64,000 nucleotides of DNA from Kineosporia succinea (GTDB taxonomy: Bacteria; Actinomycetota; Actinomycetes; Actinomycetales; Kineosporiaceae), in assembly GCF_030811555.1 (NCBI RefSeq), contig NZ_JAUSQZ010000001.1:7499241-7563240 (forward strand), in the 5' to 3' direction. The notes beneath the pieces were generated by a model. The model was not told the DNA's origin. It saw only the letters and a program-made list of their open reading frames with translations, and ran no database searches. A program made the translations under genes and the position numbers. The first letter of the stretch is position 1. Each line of letters starts with the position of its first letter. Of the stretch, positions 11,794-25,168 are shown piece by piece.

Positions 11794-14700
11794 TCAGTCG
11801 AGGCCGTCGACGAGGGCGAACAGGTCGTCGTCGCTCGCCTCGTCCAGGTCGGGTCCGGCCGGGGTCGCGGCCGTGTACAGGTCCAGCAGATGCCGCAGGC
11901 GCACCGCCACGGCCCCTCGGGTGTCCTGCTCGTTCACGGCCCCCTCGAACGCGGGACGCAGCCGGTCGAGTTCCGCGAGCACGTCGGGCCGGGTGGCCCG
12001 GGTGAGCTGGTGGTCGAGGAACGTGGCCACCGCCGCCGGGCTGGGGTGGTCGAACACCAGCGTCGTGGGCACCTTCAGGCCGGTGGCCCGGCCGATCCGG
12101 TTGCGCAGCTCGACCGCGGTCAGCGAGTCGAAACCCAGCTCCCGGAAGGCCCGTCCGGGTTCCAGGTCGCTGTCGCCGGCGTGCCCGAGCACGGCCGCGA
12201 CCTGTGAGACGACCAGGTCGAGCAGCGCCTGCCCACGCTCCTGGGGAGGCAGGGCCGCGAGCCGGTCGGTGGCGGACGGGGCCACCACCGTTTCCCGCCC
12301 GGTCGAGGCCGGCGGCCGCACCAGTCCGCGGAACATCGCCGGCGGTGTTCCCTGAGCCCTCAGCGCGGCGGTGTCGATGCGGGACACCGCGAGCACCGCG
12401 TCGTCTCCGCCGAGGGCGGCGTCGAACAGGTCCATCGCCTCGTCGGAGCCGAGCGGGATCAGGCCGCTGCGGGCCAGGCGCTGCCGGTCCACGACGTCCA
12501 GGCCCTCGGTGAGCGAGCTGCTCTGCTCCCAGAGTCCCCACGCCAGAGACAATCCCGGCAGACCGCGGGCCCGGCGGTGCTGGGCCAGCGCGTCGAGGTA
12601 GGCGTTGCCGGCCGCGTAGTTGGCCTGCCCGGCGGTGCCCAGCAGACCGGCGATCGAGGAGTACAGCACGAACGCCTCGAGCGGCCGGTCGCGGGTGAAC
12701 TCGTGCAGGTTCCGGGCCGCGGCGATCTTGGGACGCGTCACCCGCTCGAGGCGCTCGGCGTCCAGGTCCGTGAACACGCCGTCGTCGAGCACACCCGCGG
12801 TGTGCACCACCGCACTCAGGTCGGGCACTGCGCCGAGCAGGGCCCTGGCCGCGTCCCGGTCGGCCAGGTCGCAGGCGGCGACGGTGACCTCGGCGCCCAG
12901 GGCGGTCATCTCGGCGCGCAGCCCGGCCGCTCCCGGGGCCTGTTCTCCCCGGCGGCTGACCAGCAGCAGACGTCGCGCCGCGTGCCGGGTCACCAGGTGC
13001 CGCACCAGGATCGTGCCGAGAGTTCCGGTGGCGCCGCTGACCAGCACGGTCCCGGTGTCCCAGCGCGGCGGGCCGGCATCCGCCGGAGCCCGGCGCGCCA
13101 GCCGGGGTGCGAACGCCCGGCCCTCGCGGATCGCGAGCTGCGGCTCGTCCCCCGAGGCCGTGGAGACCCCGGGTCCGCCCGAAACGCCGAAATTCAGCAG
13201 CGCTTCCGAGGCCGGGTCGTCGTCGAGGTCGACGAGCACGACGCGGTCGGGGTTCTCGGTCTGGGCGGAGCGCAGCATCCCCCAGACGGCCGCCCGGGTC
13301 AGGTCGGTGACGTCCTCGCCCGGCCGGGCGGCGACCGCCCCGTGAGTGACCACCACCAGTTTCGCGTCGGACGGCTCGGCCAGGAACGACTGCACCGAGG
13401 TCAGAGCCCGGAGCAGGGCGTCGGGCTCGTCCTGCGTGAGCCGCAGCACGCGGGCCTCGCCCAGTCCGTGGCCGGTCCCGACCTCGGTCCAGGCGACGCG
13501 CAGCAGCCCGTCGGTGGCCCGGGCGGCGGTCAGGGCCTCGCGGGCCAGCGGACGCAGCAGCAGTGAGGCGATCTCGGCCACCGGCGCTCCGGCCGTGTCG
13601 AACAGGGCCACCGCGACCTCGAGCGAGTCGTGACCGTTGGCGAGCACACTCAGCCGCACCCGCAGGGCCGGCACCCCGGTGCGGTGCACCGTCACGCCCG
13701 ACCACGCGAACGGGACCCACGACGGCCCGCCCTCGTCGACGAGCAGCAGCGGATGCAGGGCGGCGTCCAGCACCGCGGGATGGATCGCGAACGGCCCCAC
13801 CGGACCACTCACCTCGGCGTAGATCTGGCCGTCCCCGTGCCACATCCGGTGCAGGCCACGAAAGCGTGGCCCGTAGGCGTACCCGCGTGAGGCCAGCCGG
13901 TCGTAGGCCCCGTCGAGGTCCACCTCGACCGCGGCAGCCGGCGGCCAGAGGAGTTCCGGCGACGGCACCGGGCCACCCGCGTCCCGGCTCAGCGAACCCC
14001 GGGCGTGCGTCGTCCACCCGTCGTCGCCGGTGCGGGCGTGGATCTCCAGCCCGGTTCCCTCGGTCACGGTGACCTGGAGCTCCAGGTCGTCCTGCGCGGG
14101 CACCACCAGCGGGGCCGCGAGGGTCAGCTCCTCCAGCCGGGCACCGAGCCGGTCGGCGGTGTGCAGGGCCAGATCGAGGACGCCGGTGCCCGGCACGAGC
14201 GGCACCCCACCGATCACGTGGTCGGACAACCACGGTGCTCCGGCCCGGGACGCCTGCCCCGACAGCACGTGCTCGTCGCGGCCGGCCAGCGGTACCGCGG
14301 CTCCCAGGAAGGGATGGGTGCCGTCCGGCGCGGGCTCCAGCCAGTGCCGGCGGCCCTGGAAGGCGTAGGTGGGCAGGTCGGTGAAACGGGCCCGGCGCCG
14401 GGCGAAGAAGGGACGCCAGTCCACCTCGGCGCCGTCGGAGAACATCCGGCCCACGGCGGTGAGCAGCGTTTCCGGCTCCGGTCGCCCGGGTCGCAGCACC
14501 GCCGCCGCGTTCGACGTGAGCGCGCTCAGCACGGCGTCGGGCCCGATCTCGAGGTAGCGGACGACGCCCTCCCCCTCGAGGAAGCGCAGGCCGTCGTGGA
14601 ACCGGACCGTGCCGCGGATCTGGTCGGCCCAGTAGCCCGGGGAACCGAGCTGCTCGGCGGTCAGGGGACGCCCGGTGACGTTCGAGATCACCGGCACGGA

Positions 14701-17700
14701 CGGTGCCGCGAAGGTGAGGTCCGCGATCGCGGCGCGGAACCGTTCGAGGATCCCGTCCATGTGGGCGGAGTGGAACGCGTGCGAGACGGCCAGGCGCCGG
14801 ACCCGGTGGCCGCGCGCCTTCCACAGGTCCGCGACCCGCCCCGCGGCGTCCTCGTCACCCGAGACAACCACCGCCCGGGGGCCGTTGACCGCCGCGATCC
14901 CGACCGCCAGGCCCTCGAGCGAGGCGGCCACCTCCTCCTCACCGGCCTCGATCGCGATCATCGCACCCCCGCCCGGGGCCGACTGCATGAGCCGGCCCCG
15001 GGCGGAGACGAGCACACACGCGTCCTCGAGCGAGAGCACCCCGGCGCAGTGAGCCGCGCTGATCTCGCCGATCGAGTGGCCGAGCAGGTGGTCGGGGCGC
15101 AGCCCGAACGACGAGACCAACCGGAAGAGAGCGGTTTCCAGGGCGAACAACGCGGCCTGGGTGTAGACCGTCTGATCCAGCGACGCCGAGCCGGCCGAGC
15201 CCTCGGCCGCGAACAGCACGTCTTTCAGCGGACGGTCGAGAGCCGGATCCAGCCCGGCGCAGACCGCGTCCAGGGCCTCGGCGAACACCGGCTCGGACTC
15301 GTACAGTTCCCGGCCCGTGCCGAGTCGCTGGCTGCCCTGCCCGGAGAACAGGAACGCGGTCCTCCCGGCCCGGACCGGCTCGGCGGAGTCGCGGGCGACC
15401 GCGGCCAGGCGCGCCGTGAGGGTGTCCCGGTCGGCGCCGACGACGACCGCGCGGTACTCGAACGCGGTACGGGCCGTGGCCAGGGTCAGCCCGATGTCGG
15501 CGGGTGACACGTCGGCCGGGACGTTCAGCAGCCGCTCGGCCTGGGCCTTCAGCGCCGCCTCGCTGCGGGCCGAGAGAACCCACGGCACCGGACCTTCCGA
15601 CGGCTCCCGCTCGACCGGCCCCTCCGGGTACTCCTCGAGAATCACGTGGGCGTTGGTGCCGCTGATCCCGAACGACGACACGCCGGCCCGCCGCGGACGG
15701 CCCTCGGTGCCCTCCCACGGCTGTGAACGGGTCAGCAGCTCGACCGCTCCCGACGACCAGTCGACCTGCGACGAGGGCTCGTCGACGTGCAGCGTCGCCG
15801 GGAGCACCCGGTGCCGCATGGACTCCAGCACCTTGATGACGCCACCGACCCCCGCCGCCGCCTGGGCGTGACCGATGTTCGACTTCAAAGACCCCAGCCA
15901 GAGCGGTGTCCCGCGATCCTGGCCGTAGGTGGCCAGCAGGGCCTGCGCCTCGATCGGATCCCCCAGCCGCGTCCCCGTGCCGTGGGCCTCCACCGCGTCG
16001 ACCTCGGCCGGCGACAGGCCCGCGTTCGCCAGCGCCTGCCGGATCACCCGCTCCTGCGAAGGCCCGTTCGGCGCGGTCAGGCCGTTCGAGGCCCCGTCCT
16101 GGTTCACCGCCGACCCCCGCAGGACCCCGAGGACGCGACGGCCGTTGCGCACCGCGTCCGAAAGCCGTTCCACCACGAGCAGACCCACGCCCTCCGACCA
16201 GCCCGTGCCGCCCGCCGACTCGGCGAACGAACGGCACCGCCCGTCGGCCGCCAGACCGCGCTGCCGCGAGAACTCCACGAAGGTGGTGGGTGAGGACATC
16301 ACGGTCACCCCGCCGGCCAGCGCCAGGTCGCACTCCCCCTGCCGCAGCGCGTTCGCGGCCAGGTGCAGCGCGACCAGCGACGAGGAACAGGCCGTGTCCA
16401 CCGTCACCGCCGGGCCCTGGAGCCCGTAGGTGTACGACAGCCGCCCGGACGCGACGCTGGACAGGTTGCCGGCCAGCAGGAACCCCTCGAACTCGGCGGG
16501 TGCCGTCGCCAGCCGGGCCGCGTAGTCGTCATACATCGCACCGACGAACACCCCGGTCCCGCTGCCCCGCAACGACTCCGGCACGATCCCCGCGTTCTCC
16601 CAGGCCTCCCAGGCGGTCTCGAGCAGGATCCGCTGCTGCGGGTCGGTTGCCGTGGCCTCGCGCGGCGACATCCCGAAGAAGTCCGCGTCGAAGAGGTCGG
16701 CGTCGTGCAGGAACCCGCCCTCGCGCACGTACGAGGTGCCCGGCCGGTCCGGATCCGGGTCGTAGAGCGTCTCCAGGTCCCAGCCCCGGTTGCCCGGGAA
16801 ACCCGACACCCCGTCGATGTTCTCGGAGACCAGCCGCCACAGATCCTGCGGGGAGGACACCCCGCCCGGGAACCGGCACGCCATGCCCACGATCGCGACC
16901 GGCTCGTCGGTGGTGGCCCGGCTCGTCACCCCGGCGTGTTCGGTGCCCTGGATCTCGTCGAGCAGGTGACCGGCCAGCGCTGCCGGCGTCGGGTGGTCGA
17001 ACACCACGGTCGCGGGCAGCCGGAGCCCGGTCGCGGTGGCGAGCCGGTTGCGCAGCTCGACCGAGGCGAGAGAGTCGAAACCGGCCTCCCGGAAGGCCTG
17101 ATCGGGCCGGACACCCACCGCGTCGTCGAGTCCCAGCACCAGGGCCACGGTGGCGCTGACGAGATCCAGCACCGCCGCGCGACGTTCCGGTTCGGGCAGC
17201 GCGGTGATGCGGGCCACGAAGTCGCCCCCGGCCGCCGCCCGCCCGCGGTGTCCGGCACTCTTCGCCCGCCCCCGGAGCAGAGCCGGAAGGTCGGCGTCCG
17301 GAGCGGGACGGGTGCGCGCGAGCGGTACGAGCAGCGCGGCGTCCGGCGTGCGCAGGGCCCGGTCGAACAGCTCCAGCCCCTGCTCCGCGGTGAGCGGCGG
17401 CAACCCCGCGCGACGCCAGCGGGCCTGGTCGGCCTCCCCCAGCGCCGCGCCCATCCCGTTCTCCCAGAGCCCCCAGGCCAGCGAGACACCCGGCAGGCCG
17501 AGCGCTCGCCGGTGCGCGGCCAGGGCGTCCAGGTAGGTGCTGGCCGCGGCGTAGGCCCCCTGACCGGCGGTGCCCGTCAGCCCGGAGACCGACGAGAAGA
17601 GAACGAACGCCGTCAGCTCGCGGTCCCGGGTGAGCTCGTGCAGGAACCGGGCAGCGTCGGCCTTGGGACGCATCGCGGCGCTCAGGTGCCCGGGGGTCAG

Positions 17701-20700
17701 CGACTCGATCGTGGCGTCGGCCAGAACGCCGGCCGCGTGCACCACCGCCGTCAGATTCTCGATCCGGCCGAGCATTCGCGCGAGTGCGGTGCGGTCGCCC
17801 ACGTCGACGGCGACCACGTCCACCTCGGCGCCCAGCACGGTCAGGTCGTCGGCCAGCTGCCGCGCACCGGGGGCCTGCGGACCACGACGCCCGGCGAGCA
17901 CCAGACGCCGGGCCCCTTGGTGGGTCACCAGCCGGCGGGCGACGAGCGCCCCCAGACCTCCGGTGCCGCCGGTGACGAGCACGCTCGCCCCCTCGTCGAG
18001 CCCGGGGCCCGCCGGAAGGCCGAGACGTTCGAGCCGGGGTGCGTACAGGCGGCCGTCGCGCAGGGCGAGCTGGGGCTCCCCGGAGACGGTCGTGATCTCC
18101 GAGGCACTGTCCCGGTCACTGTCGAGCAGGACGAAACGCCCCGGGTGCTCGGTCTGGGCGGCGCGCACCAGACCCCAGACGGGCGCCTGGCCGAGCCCGG
18201 TCAGGGTGTCGCCGGGGGTCACCTGAACGGCGTCGCGGGTCACGAGAACCAGCGGACGGTCGTCGGTCCCGGCCAGTCGCTCGCGGATGACACCGAGGGC
18301 TTCGGTCTCCCCCGCGCAGAAGGCGATCTCGGGAGCCGCCTCGCCCGGCGCCGACGGCACGGGCTTCCACACGACGCCGTAAAGGTCGGTGGCCGAGGTG
18401 TTGCCGGCCCGGAACGTGACCTTCTCGATCGTGGCGACCGGGGAACCGGACGCGTCGGCCAGGGTGAGCTCGGCCGTTCCCTCCGGGCCGAGCACGATGC
18501 GGGCCCGCAGGGCGGTGGCCCCGGCGGCGTGCAGGCTCACGCCCGACCAGCTGAACGGCAGCCAGATCCGTTCCGCATCGGCCAGTTCGAGCACGATCGG
18601 ATGCAGCACGGCATCGAGCAGCGCCGGGTGCAGCCGGTACCCGTGCGCGATCGGTTCGGGCAGAGAGACCTCCGCGTAGAGTTCGCGGCCCCGTCGCCAG
18701 AGCTTCCGCAGCCCCTGGAACGCCGGACCGTAGGAGTATCCGAGGATCTCGAGCCGGTCGTAGACATCGTCCACCGGTTCGGCCACGGCCCCGGGCGGGG
18801 GCCAGGCCCGCAGATCAGCCCTCGCCCCCTCGACGGTTCCGCTGAAGGTGCCGCCGGCGTGTCGGGTCCAGGGCAGCTGCGCCGAGGCCCGGGCGTGAAG
18901 GCTGAACGCGTCGCCGTGCCGGACGATCTGGATCTGCACGTCGCCGGGCACGGGCAGCGGGGCCTCGACCACGAGCTCGGCCACGTCCGCCCCGCCGGCC
19001 GCGAGCGCCAGTTCGAGCAGGGCCGCGCCCGGCAGGATCGTGGCGCCGTCCACCCGGTGGTCGCGAGCCCATCCGTCGGCGGGCACGTGCCCGGTGAGCA
19101 CGGCTCCCTCGCCGTCGGCGTGCTCGAGACGGGTTCCCAGCAGCGGGTGGTCGTTGTCCTCGAGCCCCAGGGTGGACGCGTCGGCCGGGGAAGTGCCCGC
19201 GAGCCAGTAGCGTTCGTGCTGGAACGGGTAGGTCGGCAGGTCGGTGAGTCGCCCGCCGGGGTGGAACGTGGCGGGCTCGAGCGGGGCTCCGTCCACGAGC
19301 AGGGCCGCCACCGCGCCGGCGAAGCTGTCCGGTTCGGGGGTGCCCGAGCGCATCAGGGGCACGGCGCCGGGCGTCAGGGCGCTGAGCACCGCGTCCGGCC
19401 CGATCTCGACGAAACGTACTGCCCCCGCTCGGGTCAGGGCCTCGACGGCGTCGGCGTAGCGCACGGTCCCGCGGATCTGGGCGGTCCAGTAGGCGGGGTC
19501 GGCGAGTTCCTCCGGGTCGGCCTGGGCACCGGTGAGGGTGGAGACGATCGGGATCGAGGGTTCGCCGAACCGGGTGGTCTGCGCGATCTCACGGAAGGCG
19601 GACAGGATCGGGTCCATGTGCGGTGAGTGGAACGCGTGGCTGACCCGCAGTTCCCGGGTGCGGCGTCCGCGGCCGCGCCAGTGCGCGACGACCTGGGTGA
19701 CCGCGTCCTCGTCCCCCGACACCACCACGGACTCGGGCCCGTTGACCGCGGCGAGCACCGCCGTGCTCCCGGTGAGGTCGAGTTCGGCGGGTGTGGCCTG
19801 GATCGCGGCCATCGCACCGCCCGCCGGGGCCTGCTGCATGAGCCGGCCGCGGGCCGCGACCAGCCGCACCGCCTCCGGCAGGGGCAGGAGTCCCGCGACG
19901 TGGGCGGCGGCCAGCTCCCCGACGGAGTGCCCGGCCACCAGGTCGGGGGTCAGCCCGTGGTGGGCGAGCGTGGCAGCGAGAGCCACCTCGACGGCGAACA
20001 GGGCGGGCTGGGTGTAGGTGGTGAGGTCGAGCAGTCCGGGTGCGGCCCCGGTGAGGACGTCTTCGAGCGGGTGGTCGAGGTGCCCGGCGAAGGCCGCGGT
20101 GACGGTGTCGAGTTCCCTGGCGAAGAGCGGGTTCACGGCGCGCAGCTCTTGCCCCATGCCGATGCGCTGGGCGCCCTGGCCGGTGAAGACGAATGCCGTG
20201 GCGCCGGGGCGGGTGATGCCGTGCCTGACGTGTCCCGGGGTGCGTCCGGCGGCGATCGCGTCGAGGCCGCTGAGCAGCTCGTCGCGCGTGGTGCCGACGA
20301 TCGCCGCACTGTGGGTGAACCGCGGCCGGGCGGTGGCCAGGGTGAAGCCGATGTCGATGAGGGACGCGTGCCCGGCCGGCTCTCGCAGCCGGGCGGCGGT
20401 CTCGGCGAGGGCGCCGGGGTCACGGGCGGAGAGCACCCACGGCACGGGCGCCGGGTAGCTGCTGGCCTCGTCGCCCGGGGGTTCCTCGCGCCGGCCGGCC
20501 CCCGGGCCCCGTCCCGTCTGCTCGTCCCGCGCACCCCGGCCGGTTCCTTCGGCGGTTCGGGTCCCCGGCGCGGCCTCCTCGAGGATCACGTGCGCGTTGG
20601 TGCCGCTGATCCCGAACGAGGAGACCGCCGCCCGGCGCGGGCCCCGGTCGTCCTCCCACGGCTGTTCCTCGCTCAGAAGGCGCACCGCGTCGGCCGACCA

Positions 20701-23700
20701 GTCCACGTGACGGGTCGGGGTGCCGAGGTGCAGGGTCCGGGGCAGGGTCCGGTGCCGCAGGGCCAGCACCATCTTGATCACGCCGCCGACCCCGGCGGCG
20801 GCCTGGGCGTGCCCGATGTTCGACTTGAGCGAGCCCAGGAACACCGGGACGCCCGGTTCGCGGTCGGTCCCGTAGGTGGCCAGTACCGCCTCGGCCTCGA
20901 TCGGGTCGCCCAGGCGGGTGCCGGTGCCGTGGGCCTCCAGGGCGGTGACGTCGCGGGGCTCGAGGTGGGCGTCGGCCAGGGCCGCGCGGATCACTCGCTG
21001 CTGCGACGGGCCGTTGGGAGCGGTCAGCCCGTTGGACGCCCCGTCCTGGTTCACGGCCGATCCCCGGACCAGCGCGAGCACCGGGTGTGCGTTGCGGCGG
21101 GCGTCGGACAGGCGTTCCAGCACGAGCAGGCCCGCGCCCTCGGCCCAGGCGGTGCCGTCGGCGGCGTCGGAGAAGGGGCGGCAACGGCCGTCGGGGGCGA
21201 GCCCGCCCTGCCGGGAGAACTCCACGAACATCCCGGGCCCCGACATCACGGTGACTCCACCGGCCAGGGCCAGCGACGTCTCCCCCGAGCGCAGGGACCG
21301 CACGGCCAGGTGCAGCGCGACCAGCGACGAGGAGCAGGCGGTGTCGATCGTGACGGCCGGTCCGGTCAGGCCGAGCTGGTAGGCGATGCGCCCGGAGATG
21401 ACGCTCGAGGTGGTTCCGGTCAGCAGCTGGCCGTCCACCCCGGACGGGGCCTGGTGCAGCCGGGGTCCGTAGTCCAGCGAGGTGGCCCCCACGAACACGC
21501 CGGTGCGGGATCCGTGCAGACGGGTGGGATCCAGGCCAGCGCGTTCGGCGGCCTCCCAGGCGACCTCGAGCATGAGCCGTTGCTGCGGGTCCATGGCCAG
21601 GGCCTCGCGCGCCGGGATGCCGAAGAACCCGGCGTCGAACCCGGCGGCGTCGTGCAGGAAACCGCCACGTCCGACGGCCGTGCCGGTCAGGGCCGGGTCC
21701 CAGCCGCGGTCGGTGGGGAAGGCGGAGGTGGCGTCGCGGCCCTCGGCCACCAGTGCCCACAGGTCCTCGGGGGTGTTCACGTCACCGGGGAAACGACAGG
21801 CCATCCCCACGACGGCGATCGGCTCGGCCGGCGACCCGGCCACCGGTCCGCCCGGCCACGAGGGCGGCGCCGGGGTCGGCTGCGAGCTCAGCCGCGAGGC
21901 CAGGTGCGCGCTCAGCGCGGCCACGGTCGGGTAGTCGAACACCACCCCGCCGGCCAGCGTCACCCCGGTCGCCGCGGTCAGCCGGTCACTCAGCTCGACG
22001 GCCATCAGCGAGTCCAGCCCGAGCTCCCGGAACGGCACCGTCTCCGGCACCACCCGCCCCGGCGCGTGGTCCAGCACCGCCGCGACCAGTTCCCGCACCA
22101 CCCGCTCGGCTGCCACCGTCCCGCCGGCGGCTCTCGCCGAACCGGCCGCTCGCGCCACACCGCTGGTCCCGGTCACCTCGCGGGTCCCCGTCGCCCCGCC
22201 CGCACTCTTCGATCCCTCCGCCCCCGACCCCGACCCCGGCCCCGCGGAGGAACCGCCCACCTGACCCGGCGCGACCGCCCCGTCCACCGAAACCGGCACC
22301 GGCACCGGCACCGGCGCACCCGAGGGCGAGGCCCCGTCGATCCAGTACCGTTCCCGCTGGAACCGGTACGTGGGCAACGGGACCCGGTGCCGACGCGTCC
22401 CCTCGTAGAAGACCGGCCAGTCGACCTCGCCCCCCCGCGAGAACAACGTGCCCACCGCCGCGACCGCGGTCTCCGGCTCGAAACTCCCTGACCGCAGCAG
22501 CGGTACAGCCGTCGCGCCGGGAATCGCCGCGGCCGCCAGCGCCGAGCACACCCCGTCCGGCCCGGCTTCGAGAAACACCCGGTGACCGGCCTCCTCGAGG
22601 GTGCGCAGGGCGTCCAGAAACCGCACGGGCTCACGGATCTGGTCGGCCCAGTAGCCCGGCGAGCACCACAACCGGGTTTCCTCCTGCCCTGTCATCGTGG
22701 AGACCATCGGCACCGAGGGCTCGTGGTACGACAACTCGGCCGCCCGCTCCCGGAACTCCTCGAGCATCGGCTCCATGAGCGGTGAATGGAAGGCGTGACT
22801 GACCGCCGGCCGCCGCGACCGCAGGCCCCGCGCGTCCAGACGCTGCTCGAGCCCGTCGATCAGATCCCCGCGCCCCGAAATCACCACCGAACGAGGGCCG
22901 TTCACCGCTCCCAGGGCAAGACCCGGCGGGAGCAGCGGCAGCACGTCGGCCTCCGCCGCCTGCACCGCGAGCATCGCTCCCCCGTCCGGCAGCGCGTCCA
23001 TGAGACCGGCCCGCAGAGACACGAGCGAGCAGGCGTCCTCGAGCGAGAGCACCCCCGCACAATGAGCGGCCGCCAGCTCCCCCACCGAGTGCCCGGCCAT
23101 CCGCGCCGGCCGCACGCCCCACGACTCGATCAACCGGAAAAGGGCCACCTCGAGCGCGAACAGCGCGGGCTGGGCCCATCCGGTGCGGTGCGGACGCGGG
23201 TCGTCGAGGAGGTGGCCGAGATGCCGGGAGATCTCGTCGAGAGCCGTGGCGAAGACCGGGAAGTGCTCATACAGCTCCCGTCCCATGCCGATGCGCTGAG
23301 CACCCTGACCGGTGAACAGGAGCACCGGGGAAACCGGCTCGGCATCGACACTTTCGCGGGTGGCCACGGCATCGAGCGAGGCCAGCAACCCGTCCTGGTC
23401 CCGCCCGGCCACCACGGCCCGGTGCCCGAAGAGGGTGCGGCCGCTGAGCAGCGACCAGCCGATGTCCACCGGCCGCTGGGTGCCCACCACCTCACGCAGG
23501 GCCCGCGCCTGAGCGCGGAGGGCATCGGGAGTGCGCCCCGACAGCACCCAGGGCACCACGACCGGCTCCGGCCCCACCCGGACCGGGGCGGAGAACCCCT
23601 CTGCGACCACCAGGTGACAGTTCGTCCCGCCGATACCGAACGAGCTGACCCCGGCGATCAGCGGACGCCCCGGATCGGGCCATTCCCCGCCCTGGTCCTG

Positions 23701-24852
23701 GACTTTCAGGTGAAGCCGCTCGAGCGGTATGCCCGGATGCGGTTCGACGTGGTTCAGGCTCGCCGGCAACCGCCGGTGACGCAGACTCAGCAGCACCTTC
23801 AGCAGTCCGGCGATACCGGCCGCGCTCTCCAGGTGCCCGATGTTCGTCTTCACCGATCCCACGGCGAGAGGAGGCCCGGACCGGGCCCCGAGGGCAGCGG
23901 CCAGGGCCGCCGCCTCGATCGGGTCTCCGAGCGGCGTTCCGGTTCCGTGCAGCTCGACGTACTGGATCCCGGCCGCGTCGACCCCGGCCTGCTCCCAGGC
24001 GTCCCGGATCACCTGTTCCTGCGCCGACGCACTGGGCACGGTGAGCCCGGCCGAGGGGCCGTCGTTGTTGACGGCTCCTGAGAGGATCACACCGTGCACG
24101 TGGTCACCGTCGGCGCGGGCCGCGTCCAGGGGCTTGAGGACGACCACCGCACCGCCCTCTCCGCGCACGAAACCATTGGCACGGGAGTCGAAAACGTACG
24201 CCCGCCCGTCGGGCGAGAGACCACCGAACCGCTCGGCACCGGTCGCGGAGGCGGCCAGCAGGTTCAGGTTGACCCCGGCGGCGACCGCCAGCCCCGAGCG
24301 TCCGCTGCGCAGTTCCTGGCAGGCGAGCTGAACCGCCACGAGCGAGGACGACTGGGCCGAGTCGACGGTCAGGCTCGGCCCCCGCAGGCCGAGGCGGTGA
24401 GAGACCCGGCCCGCGATCACGCCCCGGTTCAGGCCGGTGAAGCTGTGCTGGGTGATCGCCGCGGTTCCCTGCTGGTAGGTCAGGGCGGCGTAGTCGTCAC
24501 GATGGGCGCCCACGAAAACGGCGGTTCGGCTGCCGTTCAGAGTGGCGGGAACGATGCCGGCCTCCTCGAGCGCCTCCCAGACCAGCTCCAGCACCAGGCG
24601 CTGCTGAGGGTCGGTCGCGGCGGCCTCACGCGGTGAGATCCCGAAGAAGGCGGCGTCGAAGTCCCCGACACCGGGCAGTGACGCTCCCCAGCGGGCAGCG
24701 CCGTGACCGGCGCGCTCCGGGGGCATCTCGCCGATGGCGCTGCGCCCGGAGTCCAGGAGCTCCCAGAAGCGCTCCGGACTGTCAGCCCCGGGAAGGCGGC
24801 AGGCGATCCCGACGACCGCAATGGCCTGTGGCGGTTCACTGTTCGTCGACAC
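11794..24852 (-). CDS. Type I PKS: KSQ-AT-ACP loading module plus two KS-AT-DH-KR-ACP modules
   Basis: 4352 aa, GTG start. The loading KS (1-430) has Gln167 in place of the active Cys (DSAQSSS), the KSQ signature of a malonyl-ACP decarboxylase; its AT (Ser589, HAFHS 686-690) and ACP (Ser948) make an acetyl starter. A Gly/Ser/Ala-rich linker (about 840-910) includes a PVPVPVPV stretch. Module 1: KS Cys1173, AT Ser1643 (HAFHS), DH His1932/Asp2080, KR Ser2421/Tyr2434 with LAD at the B-type LDD position, ACP Ser2594. Module 2: KS Cys2822, AT Ser3260 (HAFHS 3358-3362), DH His3545/Asp3696, KR Ser4066/Tyr4079 with LDD, ACP Ser4243. The C-terminus (about 4285-4352) is a helical docking region for the next protein. 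Both modules look fully active and B-type KRs usually lead to E-alkenes, so the product here is a hexa-2,4-dienoyl-type chain. It is the first gene of the PKS operon; the next stop-to-start gap is 28 bp. Confidence 0.95.
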   Translation of the reverse strand: MSTNSEPPQAIAVVGIACRLPGADSPERFWELLDSGRSAIGEMPPERAGHGAARWGASLPGVGDFDAAFFGISPREAAATDPQQRLVLELVWEALEEAGIVPATLNGSRTAVFVGAHRDDYAALTYQQGTAAITQHSFTGLNRGVIAGRVSHRLGLRGPSLTVDSAQSSSLVAVQLACQELRSGRSGLAVAAGVNLNLLAASATGAERFGGLSPDGRAYVFDSRANGFVRGEGGAVVVLKPLDAARADGDHVHGVILSGAVNNDGPSAGLTVPSASAQEQVIRDAWEQAGVDAAGIQYVELHGTGTPLGDPIEAAALAAALGARSGPPLAVGSVKTNIGHLESAAGIAGLLKVLLSLRHRRLPASLNHVEPHPGIPLERLHLKVQDQGGEWPDPGRPLIAGVSSFGIGGTNCHLVVAEGFSAPVRVGPEPVVVPWVLSGRTPDALRAQARALREVVGTQRPVDIGWSLLSGRTLFGHRAVVAGRDQDGLLASLDAVATRESVDAEPVSPVLLFTGQGAQRIGMGRELYEHFPVFATALDEISRHLGHLLDDPRPHRTGWAQPALFALEVALFRLIESWGVRPARMAGHSVGELAAAHCAGVLSLEDACSLVSLRAGLMDALPDGGAMLAVQAAEADVLPLLPPGLALGAVNGPRSVVISGRGDLIDGLEQRLDARGLRSRRPAVSHAFHSPLMEPMLEEFRERAAELSYHEPSVPMVSTMTGQEETRLWCSPGYWADQIREPVRFLDALRTLEEAGHRVFLEAGPDGVCSALAAAAIPGATAVPLLRSGSFEPETAVAAVGTLFSRGGEVDWPVFYEGTRRHRVPLPTYRFQRERYWIDGASPSGAPVPVPVPVSVDGAVAPGQVGGSSAGPGSGSGAEGSKSAGGATGTREVTGTSGVARAAGSARAAGGTVAAERVVRELVAAVLDHAPGRVVPETVPFRELGLDSLMAVELSDRLTAATGVTLAGGVVFDYPTVAALSAHLASRLSSQPTPAPPSWPGGPVAGSPAEPIAVVGMACRFPGDVNTPEDLWALVAEGRDATSAFPTDRGWDPALTGTAVGRGGFLHDAAGFDAGFFGIPAREALAMDPQQRLMLEVAWEAAERAGLDPTRLHGSRTGVFVGATSLDYGPRLHQAPSGVDGQLLTGTTSSVISGRIAYQLGLTGPAVTIDTACSSSLVALHLAVRSLRSGETSLALAGGVTVMSGPGMFVEFSRQGGLAPDGRCRPFSDAADGTAWAEGAGLLVLERLSDARRNAHPVLALVRGSAVNQDGASNGLTAPNGPSQQRVIRAALADAHLEPRDVTALEAHGTGTRLGDPIEAEAVLATYGTDREPGVPVFLGSLKSNIGHAQAAAGVGGVIKMVLALRHRTLPRTLHLGTPTRHVDWSADAVRLLSEEQPWEDDRGPRRAAVSSFGISGTNAHVILEEAAPGTRTAEGTGRGARDEQTGRGPGAGRREEPPGDEASSYPAPVPWVLSARDPGALAETAARLREPAGHASLIDIGFTLATARPRFTHSAAIVGTTRDELLSGLDAIAAGRTPGHVRHGITRPGATAFVFTGQGAQRIGMGQELRAVNPLFARELDTVTAAFAGHLDHPLEDVLTGAAPGLLDLTTYTQPALFAVEVALAATLAHHGLTPDLVAGHSVGELAAAHVAGLLPLPEAVRLVAARGRLMQQAPAGGAMAAIQATPAELDLTGSTAVLAAVNGPESVVVSGDEDAVTQVVAHWRGRGRRTRELRVSHAFHSPHMDPILSAFREIAQTTRFGEPSIPIVSTLTGAQADPEELADPAYWTAQIRGTVRYADAVEALTRAGAVRFVEIGPDAVLSALTPGAVPLMRSGTPEPDSFAGAVAALLVDGAPLEPATFHPGGRLTDLPTYPFQHERYWLAGTSPADASTLGLEDNDHPLLGTRLEHADGEGAVLTGHVPADGWARDHRVDGATILPGAALLELALAAGGADVAELVVEAPLPVPGDVQIQIVRHGDAFSLHARASAQLPWTRHAGGTFSGTVEGARADLRAWPPPGAVAEPVDDVYDRLEILGYSYGPAFQGLRKLWRRGRELYAEVSLPEPIAHGYRLHPALLDAVLHPIVLELADAERIWLPFSWSGVSLHAAGATALRARIVLGPEGTAELTLADASGSPVATIEKVTFRAGNTSATDLYGVVWKPVPSAPGEAAPEIAFCAGETEALGVIRERLAGTDDRPLVLVTRDAVQVTPGDTLTGLGQAPVWGLVRAAQTEHPGRFVLLDSDRDSASEITTVSGEPQLALRDGRLYAPRLERLGLPAGPGLDEGASVLVTGGTGGLGALVARRLVTHQGARRLVLAGRRGPQAPGARQLADDLTVLGAEVDVVAVDVGDRTALARMLGRIENLTAVVHAAGVLADATIESLTPGHLSAAMRPKADAARFLHELTRDRELTAFVLFSSVSGLTGTAGQGAYAAASTYLDALAAHRRALGLPGVSLAWGLWENGMGAALGEADQARWRRAGLPPLTAEQGLELFDRALRTPDAALLVPLARTRPAPDADLPALLRGRAKSAGHRGRAAAGGDFVARITALPEPERRAAVLDLVSATVALVLGLDDAVGVRPDQAFREAGFDSLASVELRNRLATATGLRLPATVVFDHPTPAALAGHLLDEIQGTEHAGVTSRATTDEPVAIVGMACRFPGGVSSPQDLWRLVSENIDGVSGFPGNRGWDLETLYDPDPDRPGTSYVREGGFLHDADLFDADFFGMSPREATATDPQQRILLETAWEAWENAGIVPESLRGSGTGVFVGAMYDDYAARLATAPAEFEGFLLAGNLSSVASGRLSYTYGLQGPAVTVDTACSSSLVALHLAANALRQGECDLALAGGVTVMSSPTTFVEFSRQRGLAADGRCRSFAESAGGTGWSEGVGLLVVERLSDAVRNGRRVLGVLRGSAVNQDGASNGLTAPNGPSQERVIRQALANAGLSPAEVDAVEAHGTGTRLGDPIEAQALLATYGQDRGTPLWLGSLKSNIGHAQAAAGVGGVIKVLESMRHRVLPATLHVDEPSSQVDWSSGAVELLTRSQPWEGTEGRPRRAGVSSFGISGTNAHVILEEYPEGPVEREPSEGPVPWVLSARSEAALKAQAERLLNVPADVSPADIGLTLATARTAFEYRAVVVGADRDTLTARLAAVARDSAEPVRAGRTAFLFSGQGSQRLGTGRELYESEPVFAEALDAVCAGLDPALDRPLKDVLFAAEGSAGSASLDQTVYTQAALFALETALFRLVSSFGLRPDHLLGHSIGEISAAHCAGVLSLEDACVLVSARGRLMQSAPGGGAMIAIEAGEEEVAASLEGLAVGIAAVNGPRAVVVSGDEDAAGRVADLWKARGHRVRRLAVSHAFHSAHMDGILERFRAAIADLTFAAPSVPVISNVTGRPLTAEQLGSPGYWADQIRGTVRFHDGLRFLEGEGVVRYLEIGPDAVLSALTSNAAAVLRPGRPEPETLLTAVGRMFSDGAEVDWRPFFARRRARFTDLPTYAFQGRRHWLEPAPDGTHPFLGAAVPLAGRDEHVLSGQASRAGAPWLSDHVIGGVPLVPGTGVLDLALHTADRLGARLEELTLAAPLVVPAQDDLELQVTVTEGTGLEIHARTGDDGWTTHARGSLSRDAGGPVPSPELLWPPAAAVEVDLDGAYDRLASRGYAYGPRFRGLHRMWHGDGQIYAEVSGPVGPFAIHPAVLDAALHPLLLVDEGGPSWVPFAWSGVTVHRTGVPALRVRLSVLANGHDSLEVAVALFDTAGAPVAEIASLLLRPLAREALTAARATDGLLRVAWTEVGTGHGLGEARVLRLTQDEPDALLRALTSVQSFLAEPSDAKLVVVTHGAVAARPGEDVTDLTRAAVWGMLRSAQTENPDRVVLVDLDDDPASEALLNFGVSGGPGVSTASGDEPQLAIREGRAFAPRLARRAPADAGPPRWDTGTVLVSGATGTLGTILVRHLVTRHAARRLLLVSRRGEQAPGAAGLRAEMTALGAEVTVAACDLADRDAARALLGAVPDLSAVVHTAGVLDDGVFTDLDAERLERVTRPKIAAARNLHEFTRDRPLEAFVLYSSIAGLLGTAGQANYAAGNAYLDALAQHRRARGLPGLSLAWGLWEQSSSLTEGLDVVDRQRLARSGLIPLGSDEAMDLFDAALGGDDAVLAVSRIDTAALRAQGTPPAMFRGLVRPPASTGRETVVAPSATDRLAALPPQERGQALLDLVVSQVAAVLGHAGDSDLEPGRAFRELGFDSLTAVELRNRIGRATGLKVPTTLVFDHPSPAAVATFLDHQLTRATRPDVLAELDRLRPAFEGAVNEQDTRGAVAVRLRHLLDLYTAATPAGPDLDEASDDDLFALVDGLD
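22292..22315. repeat. Hexanucleotide microrepeat ACCGGC x4
   Basis: Four perfect tandem copies of ACCGGC lie inside the loading-module AT-ACP linker of the first PKS gene. They encode the alternating Pro-Val run of the linker and keep the reading frame. A length polymorphism here would alter only linker length. Confidence 0.8.
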
Positions 24853-24942
24853 AGCAGCGAACGTAACCCCGCAGCGCCGACGGGCCTCACACTTTCATCT
24901 CTCAGCACGGTAACAACACCGGATCGTGCATGAAGGACGCGG

Positions 24943-24960
24943 CGGTGAGAGCCCGGTGAG
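24943..24960 (+). promoter_or_regulatory. Candidate SARP box: two perfect CGGTGAG heptamers, 4-bp spacer
   Basis: CGGTGAG at 24943-24949, spacer AGCC, CGGTGAG at 24954-24960, giving exactly 11-bp periodicity. SARP regulators are known to bind heptameric direct repeats spaced one helical turn apart near the -35 region. The site is about 90 bp upstream of the first PKS gene, but its orientation is that of the plus strand, so which promoter it serves is uncertain. The SARP gene at 36314-38332 is the natural candidate ligand. Confidence 0.5.
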
Positions 24961-25168
24961 CGCGTCACCGACGCGCGGGCGGACGTCGAAGACGCAGGGA
25001 CGGCCCGAAAGCGCAAGTCCCGGCGTAGGGACCGGCCGGACCTCCCCTTCGGGCACGACGGAGCGGGCAGTGACCGGGCGACCGCGTCCCACCGCTCCGG
25101 GTTAGCCGACAGTGACCGGTGGCTGTATCAGAACCACCGATCCGTCGGCCACCTCGGCCTTTTCGCGG

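Noticed and set aside
11794-24852. Amino-acid starter unit loaded through the class III aminotransferase (as in polyene macrolactams)
   Set aside because: The loading module is KSQ-AT(malonyl)-ACP, which gives an acetyl starter, and no amino-acid-loading ligase or carrier protein is nearby.
24895-25092. Small minus-strand frame in the divergent promoter region
   Set aside because: No ribosome site, no family resemblance, and it lies among regulatory repeats.
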